DNA from: Halopseudomonas litoralis
GTDB taxonomy: Bacteria > Pseudomonadota > Gammaproteobacteria > Pseudomonadales > Pseudomonadaceae
Length of the DNA stretch: 64,000 nucleotides
NCBI RefSeq assembly: GCF_900105005.1
Contig: NZ_LT629748.1
Coordinates: 186,001-250,000 of the forward strand
Direction: 5' to 3'
A program made the position numbers and the translations under genes. The notes under the pieces are model-generated. The model searched no databases, had not been told where the DNA came from, and saw only the letters and a list, made by a program, of their open reading frames with translations. The stretch's first letter is position 1; each line of letters starts with the position of its first letter. Positions 9,329-18,479 of this stretch are shown here, piece after piece.

Positions 9329-10104
9329 GCCGGTGGCTATTGGCATGTCTGCTGGTGCTGATGACCGGCCTGGCCGGAGCGACCACGCCCTCTTCGGAGC
9401 AGACCCTGAGAGCGGTTGCCTTTGAACAGAAGGTCGGTGACCCGTTGCCGCCAGGGCTGTCTTTCACCAATCAGCGCGGTGAGCGCGTCGAGCTTGATTC
9501 ACTGGCCAGCGACAAGCCCATGCTGCTGGTGCTGGCCTGGTTGGAGTGTCCAAATCTCTGCTCCATGATACTGGATAACCTGGCGCTGGCCGTAGGTAAG
9601 CTGCCGTTTGGCAGCGGCACTTTTGATGTGGTAACCGTCAGTATTGACCCGCGGGAAGCACCCACCAATTCACGCAAGGCGATCCATCGGCTGGGGCAAA
9701 AATATGGCTCTGGCGTGGAAAACTGGACCTTCCTCACGGGAGAGGAACAATCCATCAAGTTGCTGGCTGATGCTGTTGGTTATCGCTATGCCTACGATCC
9801 CGAGCGCGACAGCTTTGCGCATCCGGCCGGCTATGTGGTGGTAGCACCGGGCGGCATGATCAATCGCTACATCTTCAACACGGAGCCGAGCGCCCCGGAC
9901 CTGAAGTTGGCGCTGCTGGAGGCGGCCAATGGCAAGCTGGGCAGTCCGGTGGATCAGATAGTACTGCGCTGCTACCGGTTCGATGCCGATAGCGGACGCT
10001 ACAATCTGGCGGTCATGCGTATCATCCAGGTGGTCTCGCTGATCTTCATTCTGGGTCTGGTGGCGCTGGTATGGCGGATGCGGAGGCGCAATGGCGGAGA
10101 CTGA
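9325..10104 (+). CDS. SCO1/SenC family copper chaperone
   Basis: A 259-residue protein with a signal peptide, a thioredoxin-like SCO domain and a C-terminal transmembrane helix (about residues 233-250). The copper-binding CxxxC motif is present as CPNLC near residue 74 and the distal ligand His is in FAHPAGYVV. SCO proteins deliver copper to the CuA site of cytochrome oxidase subunit II, encoded by the next gene, with which this one overlaps by 14 bases. The C-terminal anchor is an addition relative to the classical N-anchored SCO1. Confidence 0.9.
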   Translation: MSRWLLACLLVLMTGLAGATTPSSEQTLRAVAFEQKVGDPLPPGLSFTNQRGERVELDSLASDKPMLLVLAWLECPNLCSMILDNLALAVGKLPFGSGTFDVVTVSIDPREAPTNSRKAIHRLGQKYGSGVENWTFLTGEEQSIKLLADAVGYRYAYDPERDSFAHPAGYVVVAPGGMINRYIFNTEPSAPDLKLALLEAANGKLGSPVDQIVLRCYRFDADSGRYNLAVMRIIQVVSLIFILGLVALVWRMRRRNGGD

Positions 10105-11095
10105 ATCTGCGGTTGTCGATGCGGATATCGGCTTCCAGTTGATCCCCGAGCAGGCATCCGATTATGCGGCGCACATCGACTATCTATACTTCGCACTGCT
10201 GGGGCTGTCCGGCCTGCTGATCACCATTCTGGTTGGCCTGATCTGCGTGTTTGCCTGGCGTTACCACCACGACCGGCCCGAGCGCCGAGGCGCGCCCGTA
10301 TCGGAACGGACCAGCAACCGTATCGAGATCGCCTTTGCCTGTGCGCTGGCAGTGTTGTTCGCTGGCACCTTCTATTGGGCCAGCAATCTGTATCTGACAC
10401 TGTACGGCCAGACCCACGCCGATCTGACCATCAATATCGTCGGCAAACAGTGGATGTGGCATGTGCAGCACCCGGACGGCACCCGGGAGATCAATACTCT
10501 GCACGCACCTATTGGTGAAACCATCGAGCTGCGGCTGACATCTCAAGACGTGATCCACAGTTTTTCCGTACCGGCGCTGCGTTTCAAGCGTGACGCGGTG
10601 CCGGGCATGTATACCACGGCCTATTTCAAGGCGAGTAAAACCGGGAAGTTCAGGTTGTTTTGCGCGGAATACTGTGGCCAATCGCACTCGCGCATGCGCG
10701 GTCGCGTGGTGCTCATGGAGCCCGATGCCTATCAGCAGTGGCTGGCCCGCAATGGCGCTGGCGAGAACCCTGCGGTAGCGGGCAAGGCGCTGTTTTCGAG
10801 TTATGGCTGCAGCGGTTGTCACCTGGGCAAATCTTCGGTTCGCGCGCCTGCGCTGGACGGGCTGTATGGGCGCACGGTGCCGCTGGCCAATGGCAGCACC
10901 ATAGTTGCAGATGAGGCTTATATCCGTGACTCCATTGTCGAGCCGCAAAAGGATGTGGTGGCTGGCTATCAGCCGATCATGCCCAGTTTTGCCGGGCAGA
11001 TTTCTGAAAGCGACATTTTCGACATCATCGCTTACATCAAGTCACTGCAACCCGGTGACTGGGAGCAGGGTGATCCAACAGGAGCAGGGCCATGA
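10091..11095 (+). CDS. coxB: Cytochrome c oxidase subunit II with fused cytochrome c (caa3 type)
   Basis: A 334-residue protein: two N-terminal transmembrane helices (about residues 34-60 and 75-98), a CuA domain with [14 protein letters not shown] and the upstream His in DVIHSFSVP, then a C-terminal cytochrome c domain with CSGCH near residue 237 and an axial Met in IMPSFAG. The fused haem domain makes this a caa3-type oxidase that can take electrons directly from its own cytochrome. Overlaps the SCO gene and coxA, so translation is coupled. Confidence 0.94.
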   Translation: MAETESAVVDADIGFQLIPEQASDYAAHIDYLYFALLGLSGLLITILVGLICVFAWRYHHDRPERRGAPVSERTSNRIEIAFACALAVLFAGTFYWASNLYLTLYGQTHADLTINIVGKQWMWHVQHPDGTREINTLHAPIGETIELRLTSQDVIHSFSVPALRFKRDAVPGMYTTAYFKASKTGKFRLFCAEYCGQSHSRMRGRVVLMEPDAYQQWLARNGAGENPAVAGKALFSSYGCSGCHLGKSSVRAPALDGLYGRTVPLANGSTIVADEAYIRDSIVEPQKDVVAGYQPIMPSFAGQISESDIFDIIAYIKSLQPGDWEQGDPTGAGP

Positions 11096-12711
11096 CGAAG
11101 GATATTCCGCTTGATCGCCGGCCCGACGAAGGGCAGCCACCGGATAGCTATCTGCAGGGCGGCTGGGGGCTGCGTGGCTGGCTGCTATCGGTGGACCATA
11201 AGCGTATCGCCTGGCTGTATGCGCTATCGATAACCGGATTTTTCTTTCTCGGTGGCATCGCTGCCTTGCTGATTCGGCTGGAGCTGCTCACACCCGCCGG
11301 AGACCTGTTCAGCGCCGAGGCGTACAATCGATTCTTCTCGCTCCACGGCATCATCATGGTGTGGTTCTTCCTGATTCCCTCGATTCCCGCGACCCTGGGC
11401 AACTTTCTACTGCCGATGATGATCGGTGCCAGGGAAATGGCCTTTCCCAAACTTAATCTGCTGTCCTGGTATATCTACACCCTGGGCGGCCTGTTCACCA
11501 TTGCTACAGTAATTGCCGGGGGTGTGGATACCGGCTGGACCTTTTACACGCCGTATTCAAGCCTGTTCTCGAACTCGGCGGTAATCGCTGCCGCAGCCGG
11601 CGTGTTCGTGGTGGGCTTCTCTTCGATTCTCACCGGTCTCAACTTCATCGTCACCACCCACACCATGCGCGTGCGCGGCATGAGCTGGTTTCGATTGCCG
11701 CTATTTGTCTGGGCCAACTATGCCACGGGCCTGGTCATGGTATTGGCGACGCCGATCCTGACCGTGACCCTGCTGTTGCTGGCAGTGGAACGTACGCTCG
11801 GACTGGGTATCTTTGATCCGTCCATGGGTGGCGATCCGTTGTTGTTCCAACACTTGTTCTGGTTCTACTCACACCCAGCGGTCTACATCATGATCTTGCC
11901 GGCCATGGGCGTGGTCTCGGAAATCATTGCCTGTTTTTCGCGCAACCCGATATTCGGTTACTTCGGTATGGTCGTGTCGATCATGGCCATCTCGCTGTTC
12001 GGCTTTCTGGTCTGGGGGCATCACATGTTCGTTTCGGGCCAGAGTCTGTATGCGGGTATCCTGTTTTCCTTCTTCAGCTTTCTGGTGGCCATTCCCTCGG
12101 CGATCAAGACGCTCAACTGGACCGCCACGCTGTTTCGCGGGCGCATCCGCTTTACCGCGCCGATGATCTACGCCTTGTCTTTTCTGGGTCTGTTTACCAT
12201 CGGCGGCTTGACCGGTATCTTTCTCGCCGCGCTGGCGCTGGATGTGCACCTGCACGATACCTATTTCGTCACTGCACACTTTCACTACATCATGGTAGGC
12301 GGGGCGGTGACCGCCTATCTCGGCGGGCTTCATTTCTGGTGGCCGAAACTGACCGGCAGGATGTACTCGGAAGTCTGGTCCAAGGTCGCGGCTCTGGCAT
12401 TGTTCATCGGTTTCAACCTGACCTTCTATCCGCAGTTTCTGCTCGGCTACGGCGGTATGCCGCGGCGCTATCATGAATATCCGGACGCTTTCCAGCTGCT
12501 GAACATACTCTCCACAACCGGCAGCGGCATCCTGGCGATCGGTTATCTGCTGCCGCTGATCTACCTTGCCGGCTCGCTATGGCGTGGTCAGCGTGCCGGC
12601 CCCAACCCCTGGGCAGCCAAAGGACTGGAATGGCAAACCTCATCGCCACCGCCCGTGCATAACTTCCAACGCCCGCCAGAGGTCGAGGACAAGCCCTATG
12701 CCTACCGGTAA
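11092..12711 (+). CDS. coxA: Cytochrome c oxidase subunit I, A2-type haem-copper oxidase
   Basis: A 539-residue, 12-helix catalytic subunit. Haem and CuB ligands are visible: His in [10 protein letters not shown], the CuB/Tyr motif [12 protein letters not shown], the two His of WGHHMF, and HFHYIMVGG for haems a3 and a. The usual HPEVY glutamate of A1 oxidases is Ala and is preceded by Tyr-Ser, which is the A2-type D-channel variant (YSHP). Reduces oxygen to water and pumps protons. Shares four bases with coxB and 14 with the subunit III gene. Confidence 0.95.
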   Translation: MTKDIPLDRRPDEGQPPDSYLQGGWGLRGWLLSVDHKRIAWLYALSITGFFFLGGIAALLIRLELLTPAGDLFSAEAYNRFFSLHGIIMVWFFLIPSIPATLGNFLLPMMIGAREMAFPKLNLLSWYIYTLGGLFTIATVIAGGVDTGWTFYTPYSSLFSNSAVIAAAAGVFVVGFSSILTGLNFIVTTHTMRVRGMSWFRLPLFVWANYATGLVMVLATPILTVTLLLLAVERTLGLGIFDPSMGGDPLLFQHLFWFYSHPAVYIMILPAMGVVSEIIACFSRNPIFGYFGMVVSIMAISLFGFLVWGHHMFVSGQSLYAGILFSFFSFLVAIPSAIKTLNWTATLFRGRIRFTAPMIYALSFLGLFTIGGLTGIFLAALALDVHLHDTYFVTAHFHYIMVGGAVTAYLGGLHFWWPKLTGRMYSEVWSKVAALALFIGFNLTFYPQFLLGYGGMPRRYHEYPDAFQLLNILSTTGSGILAIGYLLPLIYLAGSLWRGQRAGPNPWAAKGLEWQTSSPPPVHNFQRPPEVEDKPYAYR

Positions 12712-13345
12712 GCCATTGCCCGATGAGCAGTTCGATGACCTGCCGCAACAGGTGCGGGCTGGTCTGTTAGGGATGTGGGTGTTCCTGATGACGGAACTGC
12801 TGCTGTTTGGCGGTGCTTTCGCCGCTTTCGTCTTGTATCGCATGCAACATGCGGCGGTTTTTGCCGAGGCCGCGGGTCATCTGGATCTGCAATTGGGTAG
12901 CCTGAACACCTTGCTGTTGCTGACCAGTGGGTTGCTGATGGCGCTGGCAGAACAAGCAATGCGCCTGCAGCGCCGCCCGCTGACCTTAGGGCTGTTGATT
13001 GCTACGCTGGTGCTGGGACTGGCGTTTCTGAGCATCAAGGGCCTGGAATGGTACAAGGAATATGCCGAGCAACTGATGCCCATGCTCTGGCTGGAATTCC
13101 ACTATCCGGGTAAGCAACCGGAGATCGCCCGGCTGTTTTTCAACTTCTACTTCACGCTCACCGGCTTGCATGCACTGCATATGCTTATCGGGGTGAGCTT
13201 TATTGCGTTGATGACTATCAGAATCAGCCGTTGGCGTGAGCCGCACCGGTTGAGCAGACAGCTGCGAATCGTCGGAATGTACTGGGCATTCGTCGACGTG
13301 CTGTGGATCTTCATGTTCACGCTTTTGTACTTGCTGCGGAGTTGA
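12698..13345 (+). CDS. coxC: Cytochrome c oxidase subunit III
   Basis: A 215-residue membrane protein with about five helices, matching the short subunit III of caa3/bacterial oxidases. Conserved segments include [39 protein letters not shown] and [18 protein letters not shown]. The ATG at 12698 lies inside the end of coxA and is preferred because upstream in-frame residues are the coxA shadow frame. Structural subunit of the oxidase. Confidence 0.92.
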   Translation: MPTGKPLPDEQFDDLPQQVRAGLLGMWVFLMTELLLFGGAFAAFVLYRMQHAAVFAEAAGHLDLQLGSLNTLLLLTSGLLMALAEQAMRLQRRPLTLGLLIATLVLGLAFLSIKGLEWYKEYAEQLMPMLWLEFHYPGKQPEIARLFFNFYFTLTGLHALHMLIGVSFIALMTIRISRWREPHRLSRQLRIVGMYWAFVDVLWIFMFTLLYLLRS

Positions 13346-13346
13346 G

Positions 13347-13616
13347 ATGAATTACCGCCATGCACTGCTGACCTGGCTAGGTACCGCGCTGTTGTTGGGC
13401 TTGAGCGTGCTGACTGCGGTTCTGCTGCCCGGGCGAACTCAGTATCTCATCAGTCTGGCGTCTGCCATGGGGATTGCCGCACTGATCATGCTGGTCTATA
13501 TGCAGTTGCGCAGCGCGGACAGCATTCTGAGGACCTTTGCCTTGGCAGGGCTGGTGTGGTGGTCGTTTCTGCTGCTGATTACCGTGCTGGAAGTTCTCAC
13601 TCGCCAGCAACTGTAA
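13347..13616 (+). CDS. Cytochrome c oxidase subunit IV-like small membrane protein
   Basis: An 89-residue protein with three predicted transmembrane helices, starting one base after the subunit III stop. Size, topology and final position in the operon fit the bacterial oxidase subunit IV (caa3 CtaF/CoxD type) family. No cofactor residues are expected. It is the last gene before an intergenic hairpin. Confidence 0.8.
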   Translation: MNYRHALLTWLGTALLLGLSVLTAVLLPGRTQYLISLASAMGIAALIMLVYMQLRSADSILRTFALAGLVWWSFLLLITVLEVLTRQQL

Positions 13617-13648
13617 CGCGAACCGGAAGGGCTCAACTGTTCTTCTGA

Positions 13649-13679
13649 GGCTACCGGAGCGCAGTGCGCCCCGGTAGCC
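13649..13679. terminator. Hairpin between the oxidase operon and nhaD
   Basis: Perfect 9-bp outer stem GGCTACCGG/CCGGTAGCC enclosing a second GCGC/GCGC stem. It lies between two convergent genes and has a short T-rich side on the left (TTCTTCT) and AATTG on the right, so it probably ends transcription from both directions. Confidence 0.75.
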
Positions 13680-13684
13680 AATTG

Positions 13685-15058
13685 TCACATGTACATCAGG
13701 AAATAGACCGCAGCCCCAGCGGTATACCCCAGGAACGCCAGCAGGCTGACGTGCTTGATGTACCAGAAGAAACCTATCTTCTCCATACCCATCGCCGCCA
13801 CGCCCGCTGCGGAGCCGATGATCAGGCTGCTGCCGCCGGTGCCGGCGCAGAATGCCAGCAGTTGCCAGAACCTGCCGTCGGTGACGAACTGGCTGAGCCA
13901 TTCGGATTCGGAGGCAGCGGCAGAGGCGAGCATGCCGTCGCTGACCAGGGGATACATTTTCATTGCCCCGGCGACCAGCGGTACGTTATCCACCACGGCC
14001 GATAGCAGGCCGACGGCGTAGTTGATGGCAAAGATGTTGCCCAGGCCGTCGCGCAGACCCATGGCTATCTGCCCCAGATGACCGGCTGTGGCGAGGCTGG
14101 ATACTGCCAGCAGGATACCGAGGAAGAACAGAATGCTCGGCGTATCGACCCGGTGCAACACGCCGATCACAGACAACGGATGCTTGAGTTCAGCTTTCTT
14201 GTTGCGGTGCATTATCTCGGTAGCAACCCACAACACGCCCAGCCCGAACAGGATGCCCATATAAGGCGGCAGGCCGGTAACGGTCTTGAACACAGGCACA
14301 AACAGCAGCGCACCTATGCCCATCGCCAATACTATGTTGCGCTCCCGGTCAGTGGTGGCGTGACCGCCGTCGGCAACGTGGGCACGCAGACGGGGACGGG
14401 GCGCATCGCCTTTCAGGCGTACGCTGAGAATCGCCAGCGGCACCAGCAAACAGACGAGACTGGGAAGGAACAGCTCAAAGACAACCTGCTGGGCGGTAAT
14501 CTGGCCCCCGATCCATAGCATGGTGGTGGTAACGTCACCAATCGGTGACCAGGCGCCGCCGGCGTTGGCGGAGATAACCACTACGCCGACATACAGCCAG
14601 CGCTCCGGCCGACCCCGCACCAGCTTGCGCAGCAGTGAAACCATGACGATGGTGGTGGTCAGGTTGTCCAGCACGGCGGAGAGAAAGAAGGTCAGTACAC
14701 CGATAATCCACAGCAGCGAAACGCGCTTGCGGGTGGTAATACGGTCGGTGATCACCTTGAAGCCGCCATGGGCGTCGATCAGCTCGACGATGGTCATGGC
14801 GCCAAGCAGGAAGAAAAGAATCTCGGCAATTTCCCCGAGATGATGCCGCAGAGCCTCCACGACAATACCGGAGGAGTCGGCCGGGTCGTTACTGCCCAGC
14901 GTCAGGGTTGGCAGAATCTGATCTGCGCCCAGCACCAGCACCGCCCAGGTCATCCCGGCCGTAAGCAGCGCCGAGGCCGCCTTGTCGAGCTTGAGCGGAT
15001 GCTCCAGCGCGATACAGAGATAACCCACTACAAAAATGACCGCCATCAGCACATACAT
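13685..15058 (-). CDS. nhaD: Na+/H+ antiporter NhaD
   Basis: A 457-residue polytopic membrane protein of the NhaD branch of the ion-transporter superfamily. Recognisable pieces are FFLLGAMTIVELIDAHGGF, a helix-loop with AVLDNLTTTIVMVS, and NAGGAWSPIGDVTTTMLW, which together are characteristic of NhaD. It exports Na+ in exchange for H+, typical of marine or halotolerant Proteobacteria. AAGGAG lies about ten bases before the ATG at 15058. Convergent with the oxidase operon. Confidence 0.9.
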   Translation of the reverse strand: MYVLMAVIFVVGYLCIALEHPLKLDKAASALLTAGMTWAVLVLGADQILPTLTLGSNDPADSSGIVVEALRHHLGEIAEILFFLLGAMTIVELIDAHGGFKVITDRITTRKRVSLLWIIGVLTFFLSAVLDNLTTTIVMVSLLRKLVRGRPERWLYVGVVVISANAGGAWSPIGDVTTTMLWIGGQITAQQVVFELFLPSLVCLLVPLAILSVRLKGDAPRPRLRAHVADGGHATTDRERNIVLAMGIGALLFVPVFKTVTGLPPYMGILFGLGVLWVATEIMHRNKKAELKHPLSVIGVLHRVDTPSILFFLGILLAVSSLATAGHLGQIAMGLRDGLGNIFAINYAVGLLSAVVDNVPLVAGAMKMYPLVSDGMLASAAASESEWLSQFVTDGRFWQLLAFCAGTGGSSLIIGSAAGVAAMGMEKIGFFWYIKHVSLLAFLGYTAGAAVYFLMYM

Positions 15059-15341
15059 CAGTCCGACTCCTTACCCTCTTCAAAGAACACAGGAATACCG
15101 AGCCCAGCCCCAAACCCAAATCCGGCGGGCTATTATCCGCGCCTGATGATGGCCCGGCCTTTACCCAGGTCAATTCTGCTCAGCGGGACACATCCTGTTA
15201 CAGGAGGCGGACTTTACCTGATGCCGGGAATGATCGGTAGTACGGCGGTTATCGTATCGCCGGTCACGCAGGGTAGATTGGAGCTACACTCTTTGCTGCT
15301 CGCTCGATATAGCGACCACCACGGCCTTGGCGGAGCGTCCC

Positions 15342-15596
15342 ATGATTACCTGCGACCAGTCCGATTATCTGGAAATTGCCTGCCTGTACCGCATCCCCAT
15401 TGCCCTGGGCTGGGTGGATGGCCGCCGGGTCGAAGGCACACCGCTGGACACCGGCTATAACGAAAAACGCGAGGAATGTCTGCTGATGGATGTTGGCGGG
15501 AATCAGCAATGGGTAGTGCTGGCGAACTTTGAAGCAATGACAGCACTGGTCGAGAATAAGCACTTCACGGAGGTGCGCTTTGGCGCTCAGCGCTGA
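15342..15596 (+). CDS. Rof-like Rho-binding antiterminator family protein
   Basis: An 84-residue protein, small Sm-like beta-barrel in style. It begins MITCDQSDYLEIACLYR, resembling the Rof/YaeO start in which a C-D-x-x-D-x-L-E-x-A-C pattern is conserved; Rof binds transcription terminator Rho and inhibits it. The later half, LLMDVGGNQQWVVLANFEAM, fits the last strands. The ATG at 15342 is preferred over 15327. The gene stands alone between divergent nhaD and a convergent ABC operon. Confidence 0.75.
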   Translation: MITCDQSDYLEIACLYRIPIALGWVDGRRVEGTPLDTGYNEKREECLLMDVGGNQQWVVLANFEAMTALVENKHFTEVRFGAQR

Positions 15597-15630
15597 CGCT
15601 GGAATGATATGAGCACTGCCGATCAGGGCG

Positions 15631-15662
15631 AGCGCGCCTTGGGGGCGTAGTGCAGGCGCGCT
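15631..15662. terminator. Inverted repeat between convergent genes
   Basis: AGCGCGCC and GGCGCGCT form an 8-bp stem with a 16-base loop, midway between the Rof-like gene and the end of the ABC operon. No clear T run, so a terminator role is likely from position only. Confidence 0.4.
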
Positions 15663-15677
15663 ACACCCCGAAAGGCC

Positions 15678-16472
15678 TCAGCTCAGCAGCAGGGCATCAT
15701 CCGAGAGCTTCTCACCGCGCACGGTTTCGAACATGCGCAATAGGTCGGGTACATCAAGCCCCTCGCGCTCATCCCCGGCCACATCCAGCACCACCTGCCC
15801 CTGATGCAGCATCACCGTACGATCGCCTACGTCCAGTGCCTGGCGCATGCTGTGGGTGACCATCATAGTGGTGAGCTGCTTTTCGGTGACGATGCGCGCC
15901 GTGAGCTGCAACACGAAGTCGGCCGTACGCGGGTCGAGAGCGGCGGTGTGTTCGTCCAGCAGCAGAATGCGTGACGGCTGCAGCGCGGCCATGAGCAGAC
16001 TGACGGCCTGGCGCTGACCGCCGGAGAGCAGACCGATGCGGTCGGTAAGGCGGCTTTCCAGACCCAGGCCGAGGGTGGCCAGGCGCTCGCGGAATTCGTC
16101 GCGCATGGAGGTCTGGACCGCTTTTGCCAGGCCGCGGCGCTGCCCGCGTTGTTGGGCCAGTGCGAGGTTTTCCTCAATGGTCAGGTCTTCGCAGGTGCCA
16201 GCCATAGGGTCCTGGAATACCCGTGCCACGCGACCGGCACGGCTCCAGACGGGCAGCCGGGTGACGTCATCGCCGTCGATCAGGATCTTGCCGCTGTCTA
16301 CCGGCAGGTCACCGGACACGGCGTTGAGGAAGGTCGATTTACCTGCCCCATTGGTCCCGATCACGGTAACGAACTGCCCGGTGGGAATGTCCAAGGACAG
16401 CCCTTGCAACGCGCGGGTTTCGATCGGCGTGCCGTGATTAAAGGTGATCTTGAGATTCTGTGCACTGAGCAT
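15678..16472 (-). CDS. ABC transporter ATP-binding protein
   Basis: A 264-residue ATPase with Walker A GTNGAGKST, signature LSGGQRQA, Walker B RILLLDEHTAALDP and H-loop MVTHSM. It is last of a three-gene operon (binding protein, permease, ATPase) in which stop and start codons touch (TGATG at 16472). This gene order with a BMP/TrpX-like periplasmic protein is typical of importers for small organic solutes; the substrate cannot be stated. Confidence 0.9.
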   Translation of the reverse strand: MLSAQNLKITFNHGTPIETRALQGLSLDIPTGQFVTVIGTNGAGKSTFLNAVSGDLPVDSGKILIDGDDVTRLPVWSRAGRVARVFQDPMAGTCEDLTIEENLALAQQRGQRRGLAKAVQTSMRDEFRERLATLGLGLESRLTDRIGLLSGGQRQAVSLLMAALQPSRILLLDEHTAALDPRTADFVLQLTARIVTEKQLTTMMVTHSMRQALDVGDRTVMLHQGQVVLDVAGDEREGLDVPDLLRMFETVRGEKLSDDALLLS

Positions 16473-17362
16473 CAGACGTGCCTCCTGCGAGTCAGGCGCT
16501 GTTTGACCAGTGGGATGACCAATGCGATGACCACCAGCACGGCGGTGACCAGATTCAGGTCCTGGGCCTGCAGACCGATGAAGTCGCTGTTCAAGGCCAG
16601 AGCAATGAAGAAGCGGTAGACGATGGCGCCGAGAATCACCGCCAGGGTCAGGTAGAAGATACGGCGGGCCGGGAGGATACTCTCGCCGACGATGACCGCA
16701 GCCAGACCAATGACGATGGTGCCGATGCCCATGGAAATATCCGCACCACCCTGGGTCTGGACGAACATGGCGCCCGCCAGGCCGACCAGTGCGTTGGAAA
16801 TGGCCATGCCAAGAATGACCATGGCGCCGGTATTCACGCCCTGAGAGCGCGCCATGCGCGGGTTGGACCCGGTGGCGCGAATGGCCAGGCCCTGACGGGT
16901 GGCGAAGTACATGTCCAGCAGTACCTTGGCGACGATCACCACCACCAGCAGGATCAGTGGTCGGGCGATGTAGTCAGACAGCCATTGTGGCTGCAGGATG
17001 CTGAACATGGTCGGTTCCATGATCAGCGGAATATTCGGCCGGCCCATGATGCGCAGGTTGATCGAATACAGCGCAATCATCATCAGGATACTGGCCAGCA
17101 GATCCATGATTTTCAGGTGCACGTTGAGTACGGCGGTAACCATCCCGGCCAGCGCGCCGGCGGCCGTGGCGATGATGGTGGCCAGAAAAGGATCCATGCC
17201 ATTGGAGATCAGCACAGCACAGACAGCGCCGCCCAGCGGGAAACTGCCATCGACCGTCAGATCGGGGAAGCGCAGCAGGCGGAAGGAAATGAATACGCCA
17301 AGCGCGACCAGGCCAAAAATCAAGCCAACTTCGAGGGCGCCAAACAGGGAAAACAGTGACAT
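16472..17362 (-). CDS. ABC transporter permease
   Basis: A 296-residue membrane protein with about eight to nine helices of the branched-chain/TrpY-like permease family; SFRLLRFPDLTVDGSFPLGG near the N-terminus is characteristic. The ATG at 17362 matches the family start; the frame is open a further 17 codons upstream without support. It forms the membrane channel of the importer with the flanking ATPase and binding protein. Confidence 0.88.
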   Translation of the reverse strand: MSLFSLFGALEVGLIFGLVALGVFISFRLLRFPDLTVDGSFPLGGAVCAVLISNGMDPFLATIIATAAGALAGMVTAVLNVHLKIMDLLASILMMIALYSINLRIMGRPNIPLIMEPTMFSILQPQWLSDYIARPLILLVVVIVAKVLLDMYFATRQGLAIRATGSNPRMARSQGVNTGAMVILGMAISNALVGLAGAMFVQTQGGADISMGIGTIVIGLAAVIVGESILPARRIFYLTLAVILGAIVYRFFIALALNSDFIGLQAQDLNLVTAVLVVIALVIPLVKQRLTRRRHV

Positions 17363-17421
17363 GGGTGTTAAGCCTTTGGTGAGCGGCTGTGCCGGCGCGG
17401 GGTGCGCCGGCACAGGTCAGA

Positions 17422-18393
17422 TCATTCGATGACTTCGGCGGCTGAGTCGATCAGCTCCTGGGACAGGGTGACACCTTGGGCTGCAGCGGCGGAGCGGTTG
17501 ATGTACAGGCTCAACTCGCCGGTCTTCTGCGGCGCAATGCTGCCGGGCTCTTCACCCTGCAGTATCCGCACCACCACTTTGCCGGCCTGCACGCCATGCT
17601 GGTAGTAGTCGATGCCCAGAGCGGCAATGGCGCCGCGCTTCACGCTATCGGTATCGGAGGCAATCAGCGGAATCTTGGTGTCGGTTCCCACCTTGACCAG
17701 CGACTCATAGGCCGACACCACGTTGTTGTCGGTGTTGGTGTAGATCACATCCACTTTGCCGACCAGGCTGCGGGCAGCGGAGCTTACGTCCACGGTGCGT
17801 GGCGCGGCAGCTTCAACCAGGGTCATGCCCATTTCCGGCAGTAGCTCGCGCAGGCGCTCGACCACGACCACGGAGTTGGCTTCGCCGGGGTTGTAGACCA
17901 TGCCCACGCGAGTGGCGTCTGGCACCACACGTTTGACCAGCTCCATCTGGCGACCCAGCTCCAGCTCGTCGGAGACGCCGGTAACGTTGCTGCCGGATGG
18001 CTCCCAGTCGCGTACCAGCTGAGCCGCTATCGGATCAGTCACCGCGGCGAAGACCATCGGCACTGACTTGGTGCTGGCTACCACGGACTGGGCCGAAGGG
18101 GTGGCGATGGCAACGATCACATCCGGACGATCACCGACGAACTTGCGGGCGATCTGCCCGGCGGTAGCGGTATTGCCCTGGGCAGTTTGATATTGCCATT
18201 TGAGCTTGTCGCCGGTGTAGCCGGCTTCTTCCAGCGCTGCACGAACGCCGTCACGCACCGAATCCAGCGCGGGATGTTCAACAATGGCGGTAGCCGCCAC
18301 TGACTTGGTATCGGCAACAACGCTGGAAAACGGGGCCGCCAACGCCATAGTCAGCGCGCCGAGGGATAACCACTTATTAATAGGTGACTTCAT
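17422..18393 (-). CDS. ABC transporter substrate-binding protein (TrpX/BMP-like)
   Basis: A 323-residue periplasmic protein with a signal peptide (about residues 1-25) and the two-lobed fold of the ABC sub-bind family (pfam04392 type). Markers are GYTGDKLKWQYQTAQGN, IVAIATPSAQSVV and NTDNNVVSAYESLVK. AAGGAA lies six bases upstream of the ATG at 18393. First gene of the importer operon. Related Gram-positive systems import tryptophan or amino-acid-like compounds, but no T-box or other leader is visible here. Confidence 0.88.
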   Translation of the reverse strand: MKSPINKWLSLGALTMALAAPFSSVVADTKSVAATAIVEHPALDSVRDGVRAALEEAGYTGDKLKWQYQTAQGNTATAGQIARKFVGDRPDVIVAIATPSAQSVVASTKSVPMVFAAVTDPIAAQLVRDWEPSGSNVTGVSDELELGRQMELVKRVVPDATRVGMVYNPGEANSVVVVERLRELLPEMGMTLVEAAAPRTVDVSSAARSLVGKVDVIYTNTDNNVVSAYESLVKVGTDTKIPLIASDTDSVKRGAIAALGIDYYQHGVQAGKVVVRILQGEEPGSIAPQKTGELSLYINRSAAAAQGVTLSQELIDSAAEVIE

Positions 18394-18479
18394 GTTATTT
18401 CCTTGTGGGCCGGCAGAAGGCCCTGTTCTGATTATTGTTTCCGTGTCACGGGTCAAACAGACGCATTATTCCCTGTCTG

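Noticed and set aside
16478..17359. A 293-codon plus-strand frame opposite the ABC permease
   Set aside because: Low-complexity Asp/Gln/His-rich translation typical of an antisense shadow of a membrane protein gene.
18394..18479. ACAGAC/GTCTGT repeat after valS as a terminator
   Set aside because: Six-base stem with a 12-base loop is too weak to claim.
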